Part shown: piece after piece, positions 29,458 to 41,998 of the stretch
How positions within the stretch are numbered: the stretch's first letter is position 1
Layout of the letters: each line of letters starts with the position of its first letter
Assembly: GCA_963808965.1 (NCBI GenBank)
Contig: CAWEHU010000016.1
Location: forward strand, 315,774-379,773
Length of the DNA: 64,000 nt
DNA from: CAWEHU01 sp963808965
Lineage (GTDB): Bacteria > Pseudomonadota > Alphaproteobacteria > Acetobacterales > Acetobacteraceae
Direction of reading: 5' to 3'
Notes under the pieces: model-generated
What the model was told of the DNA's origin: nothing
The model's input: only the letters and a program-made list of their open reading frames with translations
The model's database searches: none
Program-made: the position numbers and the translations under genes

Positions 29458-30456
29458 ATGGTGCCCTCAGTCGAACAGGAAACAGGAGCCTCTCGGGTCG
29501 GCGCCGATCTGCGGACCGCCCGTCGGCGGCTGGGCTGGGAGTTGCCCGACATCGCGGCCGCGCTGCGCATTCGCCTTGCTCATCTGGAGGCGCTGGAGGA
29601 AGGCCGCATCGCCGACCTCCCCGGCATGACTTACGCGATCGGCTTCCTGCGCACCTACGCTGCTTCGCTCGGTCTCGATCCCGATGAGATGGTCCGCCGC
29701 CTCAAAGCTGACGCGGGCCAGGTGAATCGCCCCACGGAATTGAGTTTCCCCGCGCCGGTCCCCGAACGTGGCGTCCCCGCCGGGGCCGTCGTCCTGTTGG
29801 GGGTGGTGCTGGCGATTGGTGCTTACGTCGGATGGTACCGTCTTTCCGGGCAGGGCAAGCTGCCGGCCGAGGTGGTGCCGCCGGTTCCCGCACGCCTGGC
29901 ACCTCTGGCCGATCAAGCGCTGCCGCCGCCTCCTCCGAAAGTTTCCGCGCCGCCTCCGGCCGCCCCCTCCTCCGTCCCGGCTCCCGCACCTGTCCCGGGT
30001 CCTGCGCCGGTGCCGCAAGTCGCCTCGGTCCAGCCCTCGGTTCCGCCAAGCTCCGCAGCGGCAGCCATCCCGACGCCTCCGGCCCCGGAGCCATCCTCCG
30101 GGCCAGGGGCCGAGGGCCAAACGCCCGCGACGCCCGACGATGATCGGATCGTCCTGCGTGCGAAGAGCGACGCCTGGGTCCAGGTGCGGGACAAGACCGG
30201 ACAAGTGCTGCTCAGCCGCGTGTTGCGCGCGGGAGAGAGCTGGCCGGTTCCGCCCAAGCCGACGCTGCTGTTGACCACGGGCAACGCCGGCGGAACCGAG
30301 TTGGTGGTGGACGGGGTGGTCGCTCGTCCGATCGGCACTCCGGGCGCGGTCCGTCGTGACGTGCCGCTCGATCCCGACCTCATCAAAGAGGGCAAGCTGC
30401 CGGCTCAGGCGGCCTCCGCAACCCCGGGCTCCGCCTCGCGCAACCCGCCGCAGTAG
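29458..30456 (+). CDS. RodZ-like helix-turn-helix membrane protein
   Basis: 332 residues. Cytoskeleton-associated protein that in relatives links MreB to the cell-wall machine. N-terminal HTH_25 domain at about residues 15-80 (ADLRTARRRLGWELPDIAAALRI, RIADLPGMTYAIGFLRTYA), one transmembrane helix at about 106-124 (AVVLLGVVLAIGAYVGW), a long Pro/Ala linker, and a C-terminal DUF4115 beta domain (RIVLRAKSDAWVQVRDKTGQ). The order and length match RodZ. It sits upstream of ispG, as in many alphaproteobacteria. Confidence 0.85.
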   Translation: MVPSVEQETGASRVGADLRTARRRLGWELPDIAAALRIRLAHLEALEEGRIADLPGMTYAIGFLRTYAASLGLDPDEMVRRLKADAGQVNRPTELSFPAPVPERGVPAGAVVLLGVVLAIGAYVGWYRLSGQGKLPAEVVPPVPARLAPLADQALPPPPPKVSAPPPAAPSSVPAPAPVPGPAPVPQVASVQPSVPPSSAAAAIPTPPAPEPSSGPGAEGQTPATPDDDRIVLRAKSDAWVQVRDKTGQVLLSRVLRAGESWPVPPKPTLLLTTGNAGGTELVVDGVVARPIGTPGAVRRDVPLDPDLIKEGKLPAQAASATPGSASRNPPQ

Positions 30457-30532
30457 CGGCGCGAGCAGAAAACAGCCATTCTAAGGCCGGTTCGCAGTCG
30501 CGCGCCGGCGTGCATCGGGAAGAAAGCACCGC

Positions 30533-31655
30533 ATGAACTATCGACCGTACCAACAGATCACGCGCCGCGTTTCGCGCCGGATCCATGTCGGCCGCGTGCC
30601 GGTGGGCGGGGACGCGCCCATCTCGGTGCAGACCATGACCAACACGCTGACGACCGACGTGGCTGGCACCATCGCGCAGATCCGGCAGGCGGAACTGGCC
30701 GGCGTGGATATCGTGCGGGTCTCCTGTCCCGACCGGGAGAGCGCGCTCGCGCTCAAAGAGATCGTGCGCGAGGTGAATGTGCCGGTCGTCGCCGACATTC
30801 ATTTCCATTACCGGCGCGCGATCGAAGCGGCCGAGAGCGGCGCGGCCTGTCTGCGCATCAATCCGGGCAATATCGGCAGCCAGGAGCGCGTGCGCGAGGT
30901 GATCCGCGCCGCCCGCGACCACGGCTGCTCGATGCGCATCGGCGTCAACGCGGGCTCGCTGGAGCGGCACTTACTCGAGAAATACGGCGAGCCGAACCCC
31001 GAGGCGCTGGTCGAATCCGCGCTCGAGCACGCGAAGATTCTCGAGGACAACGACTTCCACGAGTTCAAGATCAGCGTGAAGGCGTCCGACGTGTTCCTGG
31101 CCGTCGCCGCGTATCAGCAGCTCGCCGAGGTTTGCGACCACCCGCTGCATATCGGAATAACCGAGGCGGGCGGCCGGCGCACCGGCACGGTGAAATCGGC
31201 GATCGGGCTCGGGAGCCTGCTCTGGGCCGGGATCGGCGACACGCTGCGGGTCTCGCTGTCCGCGGAGCCCGAGGAGGAGGTCCGCGTCGGCTGGGAGCTT
31301 CTAAAGGCGCTCGGCATTCGCCACCGGGGCGTGAAGGTGATCTCGTGCCCGTCCTGCGCGCGGCAGGGCTTCAACGTGATCGAGACGGTGCAGACTGCTC
31401 GAGGAGCGGCTCGCGCACATCGAAACGCCGATCACGCTCTCGATCATTGGCTGCGTCGTGAACGGGCCAGGCGAGGCGCTGATGACCGACATCGGCCTCA
31501 CCGGCGGCGGCAACGGGCGGCACATGATCTATCGCGCGGGCAAGACCGACCACACGATCGAGGCCGGCGGGATGGTCGATCACATCGTGGAGCTCGTGGA
31601 AGCCAAGGCGGCGGAGATCAAGGCGGGAGCGCCAGAGCAGATGGCGGCGGAGTAG
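30533..31655 (+). CDS. ispG: 4-hydroxy-3-methylbut-2-enyl diphosphate synthase IspG, one frameshift
   Basis: Iron-sulfur enzyme of the MEP isoprenoid pathway, about 373 residues. N-terminal barrel: PISVQTMTNTLTTDV, VPVVADIHFHYRRA, INPGNIG, RIGVNAGSLE. C-terminal cluster-binding Cys: SCPSCARQGFNV and GCVVNGPGEA. The frame breaks at about 31395; removing the T gives VIETVQTLEERLAHIETPITLS, joining the Cys-containing halves. Being normally single copy and essential, the gene argues that the break is a sequence error. Confidence 0.93.
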
Positions 31656-31686
31656 CGCGCGCACGTGCCGGATACGCCAGCCACAA

Positions 31687-31925
31687 ATGACCAGCCTTCC
31701 GGAGGTGCGGTTCTCGAAGAGATCGCCGGCGCGACGAAGGCTGCGAGTTGATCGGCTTGATCGGCGGATCGAAACGGTCGAGCGGCGGCTTGATGGCATC
31801 GCTGCCGGAGACTTCGTGACGTGCGAGACCGACAAGACCGTGATTTCCGCTGGCTGATCGGACTATATCTGGCCGGCTACGCGAGCCTGCTCGGGGTCAT
31901 GGCGCACGGTTTCCATTGGCTGTGA
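31687..31925 (+). CDS. Small coiled-coil membrane protein, probably frameshifted, between ispG and hisS
   Basis: Two overlapping short frames form one sensible protein of about 79 residues. 31687-31857 begins MTSLPEVRFSKRSPARRR and continues with a charged heptad stretch VDRLDRRIETVERRLDGIAAGDF. The second, 31821-31925, reads RDRQDRDFRWLIGLYLAGYA then SLLGVMAHGFHWL, a single transmembrane helix. Coiled coil followed by one helix is a recurrent small-protein architecture. The junction near 31818 needs one base restored. Alternatively the 34-residue frame from GTG 31821 is a stand-alone membrane microprotein. Function unknown. Confidence 0.5.
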
Positions 31926-31947
31926 TGGTACGGGAAGACGAGGGTAA

Positions 31948-33182
31948 GTGACTGAACTCCAGCCGGTCCGCGGCACGCGGGACCTGATCGGCGAGGAGCA
32001 GCGCCGGCATCAGCACGTCATCGACACCGGCCGCCGGATCGCAGCAACGTACGGCTTCGACGAATGGGCGACGCCGGTATTCGAGGACACCCGCGTCTTC
32101 GCGCGCACGCTCGGCGAGACCTCCGACGTGGTGACGAAAGAGATGTACACGTTCGAGGATCGCGGCGGCGACTCGATCACGCTGCGGCCCGAGAACACCG
32201 CAGGCGTCTGCCGCGCCCTGGTGAGCAACGGGCTTACCCAATCGTTGCCGCAAAAGGTGTTCTACGCCGGCCCGATGTTCCGCTACGAGCGGCCGCAAAA
32301 GGGACGTTACCGGCAATTCCATCAAATCGGTGTCGAGCTGATCGGCCCGGCCGAGCCGCTGGCGGACGCCGAGGCGATCGCTTGCGGCTGGGACATTCTG
32401 CAAGCGCTCGGCGTTGCCGAGGACACGACCCTGGAAATCAATACGCTCGGCGACGACGAGAGCCGAACAACCTACCGCGCGGCGCTCGTCGCCTATTTCA
32501 GCGCGCGCAAAGCGGGGCTGTCAGAGGACAGCTTGACGCGGCTCGAACGCAACCCGATGCGCATTCTCGACAGCAAGGACGAGCGCGACAAGCGCATCGT
32601 CGCGGACGCGCCGGCTATCCATCCGTATCTCACGGAACAAGCGGCCGCCTTCTACGCGGCGCTCCAGCGATATCTGCGGCAATTCGCCGTGCCGTTCGTG
32701 GAGAATCCGCGCATCGTGCGGGGGCTCGACTACTACAGCCACACGGCGTTCGAGTTCGTGACCGCCCGCCTTGGCGCGCAGGGCACTGTGCTGGCGGGCG
32801 GGCGGTATGACGGACTGGTCGCGGAAATGGGCGGCCCGCCGACGCCCGCCGTCGGCTGGGCCGCCGGAATCGAGCGGCTCGCGATGCTGTTGGGCGAGGC
32901 GCCCGCGCCATCCGCGCCGGTCGCGGTGGTGCCCGTGGGAGAGGTGGCCGAAGCGGCCGCATCGAGGTGCTGCGATCGCTCCGCCACGCCGGAATCCGCG
33001 CCGAGATGGCCTATCGCGGCAATCTCAAGCGCCGGATGGAGCGCGCGAACCGCAGCGGCGCGCGGGCCGCCGTCATCCTGGGCGAGGCGGAGGTCGCGCG
33101 GAGCGTGGCGCAGCTCAAGGATTTGGCAACGGGCGAGCAGCAGGAAGTGGCGCTGACGGAGCTCGTCGCGCGTCTCCGATGA
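31948..33182 (+). CDS. hisS: Histidyl-tRNA synthetase, one frameshift
   Basis: Class II synthetase, about 412 residues. Starts at GTG 31948 (TELQPVRGTRDL, the family opening). Motif 2 MFRYERPQKGRYRQFHQIGVE, histidine motifs GLDYYSHTAFEF and LAGGRYDGL, motif 3 GWAAGIERLAML. The anticodon-binding domain (IEVLRSLRHAGIRAEMAYRG, MERANRSGARAAVILGEAE) is in another frame; one base is missing near 32960. The stop overlaps the prfA ATG. The gene is indispensable, so the break is probably artefactual. Confidence 0.93.
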
Positions 33183-34235
33183 GTTTCTCCCTCAAGCTCG
33201 ACCGCATCGCATCGCGCGCCGAGGAACTGCGCGCGATGCTGAGCGAAGGCCTGTCCGGCGAGGCCTATTCGCGTGCATCCAAGGAGCTGTCCGACATCGA
33301 GCCGCTCGTTGCCCGCGTCGGCGAGTTGCGCGACGCGGAGCGCGCCCGAGAAGAGGCCGAAACCTTGCTCGCCGACCCGGAGATGCGCGAGCTCGCCGAG
33401 GCCGAGCTGCACGCGCTCAAGGAGCGCATCCCCGAAACTCCAGCACGAGATCCGACTTGCGCTGTTGCCGAAGGACGAGGCCGACGAGCGTGCCGCCATT
33501 CTGGAAATCCGCCCCGCCGCGGGCGGCGATGAGGCAGGGCTGTTCGCGGCGCAGCTCTTCGCGATGTATCAGCGGTATGCCGACGCGCGCGGCTGGCGCT
33601 TCGAGATCCTCGAATACGACGACACCGAGCTCGGCGGGCTGAAGGAGGGCATCGCCGAGATCACCGGTCGCAACGTGTTCGCGCGGCTGAAATACGAATC
33701 GGGCGTGCATCGCGTCCAGCGCGTTCCGGCGACCGAAAGCCAAGGCCGCATTCACACCTCCACCGTCACCGTCGCGGTGCTTCCGGAAGCCGAGGAGGTG
33801 GATGTGCGCGTGGACGAGTCCGACTTGCGCGTCGATGTGTTTCGCGCTTCGGGCGCCGGTGGCCAGCATGTGAACAAGACCGAGAGCGCGGTCAGGATCA
33901 CGCATCTCCCCACCGGCATCGTGGTCGCGATGCAGGAGGAGAAGAGCCAGCACAAGAACCGCGCCAAGGCGATGAAGATCCTGCGCGCGCGCCTCTACGA
34001 GCAGCAGCGCGCGGCTTTGCACGCAACCCGGGCGGCCGATCGCCGCGCCCAGGTCGGTACCGGCGATCGCAGCGAGCGCATCCGGACCTACAACTTCCCC
34101 CAGGGAAGGGTATCGGACCACCGCATCAATCTGACGCTCTACAAGATCGATCGGGTGATGCAGGGCGAGCTCGACGAGTTCATCGACGCGCTCACCGCCG
34201 AGGATCAGGCAGCGCGTCTGTCGGCGGAGGGATAG
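33179..34235 (+). CDS. prfA: Peptide chain release factor 1, one frameshift
   Basis: RF1, which ends translation at UAA/UAG; about 352 residues. The N-terminal helical domain starts MSFSLKLDRIASRAEEL. The PAT recognition tripeptide appears in RVQRVPATESQGRIHTS and the catalytic GGQ in GAGGQHVNKTESAVRITH. Removing one A in the AAA run at 33435-33437 gives PELQHEIRLALLPKDEADE and restores the full frame. The ATG overlaps the hisS stop. RF1 is essential in most bacteria. Confidence 0.94.
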
Positions 34236-34326
34236 GCTGAGAGTCCACTGCCGAGCGAGCGAGCGCCCGAAACCCTCCGCCCGCGCGCGACGTTGGTTCG
34301 GAATGCAAGCAAAGGTGGGACACGCC

Positions 34327-34905
34327 ATGCGCACGGCTTCGCTTACAGTCGCCTCCTTTCTCGCCGCCGCGCTGATCGCACCGGCGGCGGCCCAGCCCGT
34401 CCAGCCCCAGAGCCCGCCTCCCTTGACCTACATGCAGCCCCTGGCGCCGCAGGCGGTGCAGTTGGTCCAGCAGAATCTGCAACGTCAGGGCGTCTATAAC
34501 GGCCGGATCGACGGCGTTTGGGGTCCCGACAGCCAGGCAGCGTTGGAGCGGTTCCAGCAAACGCATGGACTCCAGGTCACGGGCCAGTTGAACCAGGCGA
34601 CCGCCGTGACGCTGGGCGTCCCGACGGACCAGTTGCTCACCGCCGGGCAGCCGACGCCGCCACCGGGCGCCGCTGCCCCGGTCGCCGCGGATACGCTGAG
34701 CCGCGCGTCCATCAGGGCGATCCAGTCCCGCTTGCACGATCTGAACTTCTATCGCGGCCCTGCGGATGGACTCTGGGGCGGCGCGACTCAGCAGGCGATA
34801 GAACGGTTCCAGCAGGGACGCGGCTTGCAGGCGAACGGCCAGCTCAACCCGGCGACCATCGCGGCCTTGGGCCTCGACCCGAACATGCTTGTGCCGTCCC
34901 GTTAA
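34327..34905 (+). CDS. Exported protein with two peptidoglycan-binding (PG_binding_1) domains
   Basis: 192 residues. Signal peptide MRTASLTVASFLAAALIAPAAA with AGGTGGG upstream; the upstream Met at 34303 is less likely. Two PG_binding_1 repeats follow: VQLVQQNLQRQGVYNGRIDG with WGPDSQAALERFQQTHGLQ, and AIQSRLHDLNFYRGPADGLW with QQAIERFQQGRGLQ. No catalytic domain is attached, so it probably docks on murein. A six-base-pair GC hairpin (34910-34927) follows the stop but lacks a T tract. Confidence 0.85.
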   Translation: MRTASLTVASFLAAALIAPAAAQPVQPQSPPPLTYMQPLAPQAVQLVQQNLQRQGVYNGRIDGVWGPDSQAALERFQQTHGLQVTGQLNQATAVTLGVPTDQLLTAGQPTPPPGAAAPVAADTLSRASIRAIQSRLHDLNFYRGPADGLWGGATQQAIERFQQGRGLQANGQLNPATIAALGLDPNMLVPSR

Positions 34906-34909
34906 GCTC

Positions 34910-34927
34910 GCCGGGTCAAGGCCCGGC
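34910..34927. terminator. GC hairpin between convergent genes
   Basis: GCCGGG and CCCGGC form a perfect six-base stem with a TCAAGG loop directly after the stop of the peptidoglycan-binding gene and before the convergent YidB-like gene. No U tract follows, so intrinsic termination is doubtful. Confidence 0.35.
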
Positions 34928-34933
34928 TGACCG

Positions 34934-35311
34934 TTAAGCCGGGAAGCCGCCAGGATTCTCCCCGGCCTCCACCTGCCCGTCCGGCGTCATGCGGTCGATC
35001 ACGCGGGGCAGATGGCGGGCCAGTTTCCAAAGGAAGTCGTTCGGCGGCAGACCCGTTGCGGTCGCGAAATCCTGAGTGCGCTCCTCGCCGAGAACGACCC
35101 GGAGTTGATCGGCCGTGATCGGCAGGTTGGGGCCGTTGTGAATCCAGGAGGCCATGATGCGGCCGAGCCCGGCGGCCGTGAAACGGTCGGCCAGATCGGG
35201 CAGGGTGCCGCGCGGCCCTCCGAGCAGATCGCGAATGACGCCGCCGAGGGGCTCGAAGTCGCTCCCCAACTCGTTGCGGAGTTCATCCGAGACCTCATCC
35301 ACTAGCCGCAT
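34934..35311 (-). CDS. YidB family (DUF937) protein
   Basis: 125 residues, cytosolic. Matches the DUF937/YidB pattern: glycine-leucine N-terminus (FEPLGGVIRDLLGG), RFTAAGLGRIMASWIHNGPN, LPITADQLRVVLGEER and FLWKLARHLPRVIDRMTPDG. Function is unknown in all members. It converges with the peptidoglycan-binding gene and diverges from the gene at 35435. Confidence 0.8.
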   Translation of the reverse strand: MRLVDEVSDELRNELGSDFEPLGGVIRDLLGGPRGTLPDLADRFTAAGLGRIMASWIHNGPNLPITADQLRVVLGEERTQDFATATGLPPNDFLWKLARHLPRVIDRMTPDGQVEAGENPGGFPA

Positions 35312-35434
35312 TCCGAGCCTCCCGCGTCACCACGGGTAAACCGTTCGCCCGGCGCTCGGTTGCAGCCACGGGAACGGCCTCGCCGGGCCTGCGTTCGCTC
35401 TGGCGCACCTTTCCGAGCAACCCAGGAGACAGCG

Positions 35435-36007
35435 ATGAGCGAAACCGGGAGCGTCCCGGGCAAGGCGGGCCCGGAAGTCAGCGCAGCGGTCGAGGAAGTC
35501 CGAGGAATCTTCCCGAGCAACTCGGCGCTACAGGACGCGGTCTCGCGGCTCGGCGTAGCTGGGTTCGACCGCGCGGATATCAGCATTCCCGGCGTGGCGC
35601 CGCTCACGCAAGAGGCGACCCCCGAACAGGGGGCGGAGAACCCGAACACCGAGGAGGATTCACAGCAAACGCGCACCCTGCACAGCAGCATGGCCGGTGC
35701 CGTTGGCGCACTCGCGGCGGCCGGGGCGGTGATAGCGACAGGCGGGGCCGCGGCGCCGGCCGTCGCGGCGGCGGTCGCAGGCGGCGTGGGTCTCGGAGCG
35801 GCAGCGGAAGGGGCGACCAAGGTTGCCGACACGATGCAGCACCAACAGCGCGAAGAGGCGGCGGCGAGAGGCGAACTCGTGCTCTCCGTCCGTCTGCGCC
35901 AGCCGGATCGGCGCGACGCGGCCGAGGCGGCGATGCGGGAGGCCGGAGCGACCCGGGTGGAGGGGGTCGTGCGCACGGGGGTCTCCGCCTCCGGCTGGAC
36001 GGGGTAG
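35435..36007 (+). CDS. Hypothetical protein with glycine-rich hydrophobic core, general-stress-like
   Basis: 190 residues starting MSETGSVPGKAG with AGGAGA eight bases upstream. Residues about 25-50 (EVRGIFPSNSALQDAVSRLGVAGFDRADISI) resemble the N-terminal ferredoxin-like part of general stress protein 17M-type domains. Residues 90-125 form a glycine/alanine hydrophobic hairpin (GALAAAGAVIATGG, AAVAGGVGLGAAAEG). A C-terminal half (ELVLSVRLRQPDRRDAAEAAM) repeats the strand-helix pattern. Probably a stress-associated membrane-interacting protein; no definite family is claimed. Confidence 0.65.
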   Translation: MSETGSVPGKAGPEVSAAVEEVRGIFPSNSALQDAVSRLGVAGFDRADISIPGVAPLTQEATPEQGAENPNTEEDSQQTRTLHSSMAGAVGALAAAGAVIATGGAAAPAVAAAVAGGVGLGAAAEGATKVADTMQHQQREEAAARGELVLSVRLRQPDRRDAAEAAMREAGATRVEGVVRTGVSASGWTG

Positions 36008-36084
36008 GCGCGAGAGCCGCGCCGGGCCGAGCCGCGCGCCTCGCTCATCATTCTCCCGTGCTTGCGCGATCAACTCACGCCAAT

Positions 36085-38778
<2,694 letters not shown>

Positions 38779-38842
38779 GGCGGACCCTCGATTGCGGCCT
38801 CGTTCCGAAGCCGCATTCCCGGTCCCGCGGCTTCGCGCAGAT

Positions 38843-39391
38843 TCAGAGTTCGGCGCGACCTACGACGCGCTCGATCTCGGTCCGGACGAGGCGCTCGACC
38901 AGCGGCGGCAGATTGGCGTCGAGCCACTGCTTGAGCATCGGGCGAATTTCATCGCGCACGATGTCCTCGAGCGTCGGACCGCCGGCATGGACCTGCGCCG
39001 TGCGGGAGGACAGCGTCCGCACGAGACTCCCGACCGAGGAGGCGGCAGCGGCGGCCGCCGCTGGAGCGACCAGCGGAGCGGGAGCGGATGCCCCGCTCGC
39101 CTGGACATGCGCCGCGTCATGCGGCTGGGCTTCGTGAGGGTAGGTTTCGTCTGAATGCACTGGATGCTGCTCATCAACCATCATGGAAGGGTCGAGGATG
39201 AACACGTCTTCCTCCGCGGCAGGGGCGGCCGCGTTCGGGCCGGTCGCGTTCGGGCCGGTCGCGGGGGGCGCTTCCTCTTCGCTGAGAATGCGGCGGATCG
39301 ACGCGAGGATATCCTCCATCGAGGGGTCGGCCGCCGCTGAAGGCGATTGGCCGGGCGGGTGCTGATCGGTGGGGTTGGATTGGGCGCTCAT
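38843..39391 (-). CDS. popZ: Polar organising protein PopZ (DUF2497)
   Basis: 182 residues. PopZ forms a polar scaffold that anchors the chromosome centromere in alphaproteobacteria. The N-terminal short helix PSMEDILASIRRILSEEE is the family hallmark, followed by a disordered Pro/Ala/acidic linker, and C-terminal oligomerisation helices (SVGSLVRTLSSRTAQ, PTLEDIVRDEIRPMLKQWLD, NLPPLVERLVRTEIERVVG). Gene order tolC-popZ-valS supports the call. Confidence 0.92.
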   Translation of the reverse strand: MSAQSNPTDQHPPGQSPSAAADPSMEDILASIRRILSEEEAPPATGPNATGPNAAAPAAEEDVFILDPSMMVDEQHPVHSDETYPHEAQPHDAAHVQASGASAPAPLVAPAAAAAAASSVGSLVRTLSSRTAQVHAGGPTLEDIVRDEIRPMLKQWLDANLPPLVERLVRTEIERVVGRAEL

Positions 39392-39409
39392 GTTCTGCGG
39401 TCCAGCATC

Positions 39410-41026
39410 TCACCGGCCGGGTTGGTCGGTGGCGAAATCCCCGGTGCCGGCCCATCTGTTGCGCACGGCATTGTAATAGGCCGTCTCGTCGTAAAGCGGG
39501 ACGGGCAGATTGAGGTCCCGCGCCGTCAGACGTCCGATCGCGGCGGCCACGGTATAAGATGCCGTCACCAGGTTTGCGAGATTCTGAACCAGCGTGACTT
39601 GTGAGTTTAGAAGTTGCTGTTGCTGGTTCAGCACATCCTGCGTGGTGCGGCTGCCGACGATCGCCTCCCGCTCCACGCCTTCTAGGGCGATCTGGTTGGC
39701 GCGGATCGCGGATCGCGTGCTATCGACCGTGGCGCGAGCGGCGACGAGCGTTTCCCAGGACTGGATCGCCTGCTGGATCGCGGCGCGGCGCGTGTCATCC
39801 AGCACCTTGCGGGTCTGCTGTTCCTGCTGGCGGGCCTGCCGCACGGCCGAGTATTCCGCGCCACCCTGGTAGAGAGGTACCGAGAGGGTCGCGAGGACCT
39901 GATACCCGCTCTGCTGGCTATGAGGGATCAAGGTGTTGTTCTGCTGGAACGTCTGGCCCTGTAGGCTGAGCTGCGGCATGAGCGCGCTGAACGCCACGTC
40001 CACCGCATCCTTGGCCGCGGCCTCATCGAACTGGGCGGCGATGACATTGGGATTGTTGGAGGAGGCGAGCGTGACCGCCTGCCCCTCATCGCGGAGCGGC
40101 AGCTTGAGGGGCTGCGGCTCGACAAGATCGCCCGGCGGGAGATAGCCGATGACCCGCTGGTACGTCGCGCGGGCGGTGGCCAGGTTGCCCTCGGATGTCT
40201 GGCGCTGCGCCGTCGCCCCCGCTAAAGCCGCCTCGGCCTGCGCCACGTCGGTGCGCGTGATCTCACCGACCCGAAACCGGTCGTTGGTGGCCTGTAGCTG
40301 ACGGGCGAGCACGCGCTCGTTGTTGATGTTCAGAGTCAGGAGCTGCTGCGCCTCGATCACGCCGACATAGGCGTTGATCGTATCGGTGAAGGTCGTCTGC
40401 TCCTGGGCGATCAGCCGCGCCCGCTGCGCTACGACCTGGCTCTCGGCGCGGTTCGTGGTCGCCCGGGTGCGGCCGCCGCGATAAATCGGCTGCGTGACCG
40501 TAGCCTGGGCGGTGCCGATGTTGCGACCCGTTGGGCTGCTAACGTTTGCGGTTCCCGGAACGCCAGTCGCACTGGTGACCGAGGTCAACTGGCTCGACGT
40601 GCCGCCGGCGTAACCCCCGCTCCCGGCCAGCACCACGGTCGGGCGCCAGCCGGCGAGAGCCTGCGGCACGTTCTCGTCGGTTGCCCGGAGCTGGGCGCGC
40701 GAAGCCTGGAGCTGCGGGTTGTTGGCATAGGCGGCGGCGAGCGCCTCTTGCAACGTGCGTGGCCCAAGGCTGGGCGGCACGGCGGGAGTCGGCGGGGGCG
40801 GCCTAGTGGCGAATGCCTGCGCCGAGCCCTGGGCGGCCGCACGGGATTGGGCCAGCGCGGCGCCGGACGCCACGCCGAATCCGAGGACGCCGAACGCGAT
40901 GATCAGACCTTGACGCAAATCCCCCACCCAATTCTCGTGCCGTCTGCCATACTCGGGACCCAACCGGGCCGTGTCCGCCGGACGCGTGACGGGCGACGTT
41001 TGCCACAGGCTCGCTTGAGATGCCAT
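39410..41026 (-). CDS. tolC: TolC family outer membrane efflux protein
   Basis: TolC-type channel for type I secretion and multidrug efflux. A signal peptide (RQGLIIAFGVLGFGVASGAALA) lies about 37 residues in, so the real start is probably GTG at 40927 or a nearby TTG rather than the ATG at 41026. Two homologous OEP halves are visible: LQEALAAAYANNPQLQASRAQL and VTQPIYRGGRTRATTNRAES, then VPLYQGGAEYSAVRQARQQEQ and EAIVGSRTTQDVLNQQQQLLNSQ. It lies between the pcm-like gene and popZ on the same strand. Confidence 0.92.
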   Translation of the reverse strand: MASQASLWQTSPVTRPADTARLGPEYGRRHENWVGDLRQGLIIAFGVLGFGVASGAALAQSRAAAQGSAQAFATRPPPPTPAVPPSLGPRTLQEALAAAYANNPQLQASRAQLRATDENVPQALAGWRPTVVLAGSGGYAGGTSSQLTSVTSATGVPGTANVSSPTGRNIGTAQATVTQPIYRGGRTRATTNRAESQVVAQRARLIAQEQTTFTDTINAYVGVIEAQQLLTLNINNERVLARQLQATNDRFRVGEITRTDVAQAEAALAGATAQRQTSEGNLATARATYQRVIGYLPPGDLVEPQPLKLPLRDEGQAVTLASSNNPNVIAAQFDEAAAKDAVDVAFSALMPQLSLQGQTFQQNNTLIPHSQQSGYQVLATLSVPLYQGGAEYSAVRQARQQEQQTRKVLDDTRRAAIQQAIQSWETLVAARATVDSTRSAIRANQIALEGVEREAIVGSRTTQDVLNQQQQLLNSQVTLVQNLANLVTASYTVAAAIGRLTARDLNLPVPLYDETAYYNAVRNRWAGTGDFATDQPGR

Positions 41027-41056
41027 CGCATTTCGCGCGTAGCGTGAAATGCCCGT

Positions 41057-41740
41057 TCAAAAAACGAAGCCTGGTTCCGGGAGCAGCCCGGGAATGAGCG
41101 GAGTGGCGCAGTCGAAGATCGGCCGCGCGCGCAAGCCCGCCGGGGTCAGTTCAGCGAGCACGCCCTTGCCGGTGCTGCCATGGCCTGTCCGCACCGTCAC
41201 CAGCCGGCCGCGACCGGGGCGGAGTTGCGGCCCGAGCGCCGCCGGGATGTCGCGCACGGCTCCTTCGATCAGGATGATGTCGTACGGCGATGCCTGAGGC
41301 CACCCGGCCGCCAGCGGGCCGGACACGAGCGTCACGGAGGGCGCGACGGCAGCGAGGGCGGGGCGCGCGACAGCGATCAGCTCCTGGTCCTCCTCAAGCG
41401 CCGTGACCTGCGCCCCGCAGGCCGCGAGCACGGCCGCGCCGTAGCCGGTCCCCGCTGCCACAACCAGCGCGTGCTCCCCGGCGGTTGGGGCCGCGAGCTG
41501 GATCAAGCGGGCCATCACCATGGGCTCCATCAGCGCTCGGCCGCGTCCGAGCGGGACGTCATCGTCGACATAGGCCAAGGGGGCGAGTTCGGGCGGGAGG
41601 AAGCGTTCGCGAGGTATCTGCCGCATTGCTCTGAGGATGCGCGGGTCCGAGACCTTGTTGGGCCGGATCTGGCTATCCACCATGCAGTTGCGGGCCGCTT
41701 CGAAGTCGAGGGGCGCGGAGGCGATGCTGGAGATGTCCAT
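41057..41740 (-). CDS. Protein-L-isoaspartate O-methyltransferase-like (Pcm/PIMT)
   Basis: 227 residues starting MDISSIASAPLDFEAARNCM. Alphaproteobacterial PIMT-like opening MVDSQIRPNKVSDPRILRAM, IPRERFLPPEL, SAM motif I ALVVAAGTGYGAAVLAACG, acidic ALEEDQELIAVA and ILIEGAVRDIP. It belongs to the branch found next to tolC; whether it repairs isoaspartate is inference from family. It is transcribed into tolC with a 30-base gap to the annotated tolC ATG. Confidence 0.85.
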   Translation of the reverse strand: MDISSIASAPLDFEAARNCMVDSQIRPNKVSDPRILRAMRQIPRERFLPPELAPLAYVDDDVPLGRGRALMEPMVMARLIQLAAPTAGEHALVVAAGTGYGAAVLAACGAQVTALEEDQELIAVARPALAAVAPSVTLVSGPLAAGWPQASPYDIILIEGAVRDIPAALGPQLRPGRGRLVTVRTGHGSTGKGVLAELTPAGLRARPIFDCATPLIPGLLPEPGFVF

Positions 41741-41861
41741 GACGGGCTCGCGCGAAGGAGATGCGCCCTTATAGAAGGGAGTGCACCCAGCCGCCAAGCC
41801 GAGCTGGGTCGCAGCCTTGACCGCCCCGGCACGTCCGCCCGATATACCGCACGGCAGGTCC

Positions 41862-41935
41862 GGTCCGGTGGCAGAGTGGTGATGCAGCGGACTGCAAATC
41901 CGCGAATGTGGGTTCAATTCCCGCCCGGACCTCCA
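41862..41935 (+). tRNA. tRNA-Cys (anticodon GCA), CCA encoded
   Basis: Acceptor GGTCCGG pairs with CCGGACC. The anticodon stem CGGA/TCCG encloses CTGCAAA with anticodon GCA. The T arm has GGGTTCAATTCCC. Discriminator T is followed by encoded CCA at 41933-41935. Confidence 0.97.
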
Positions 41936-41998
41936 CGGCTATCTCGGAACACCGTCTCTCGTGTTAGCGGTCACATTCGCGAATTCCAGGAGCTCCGC

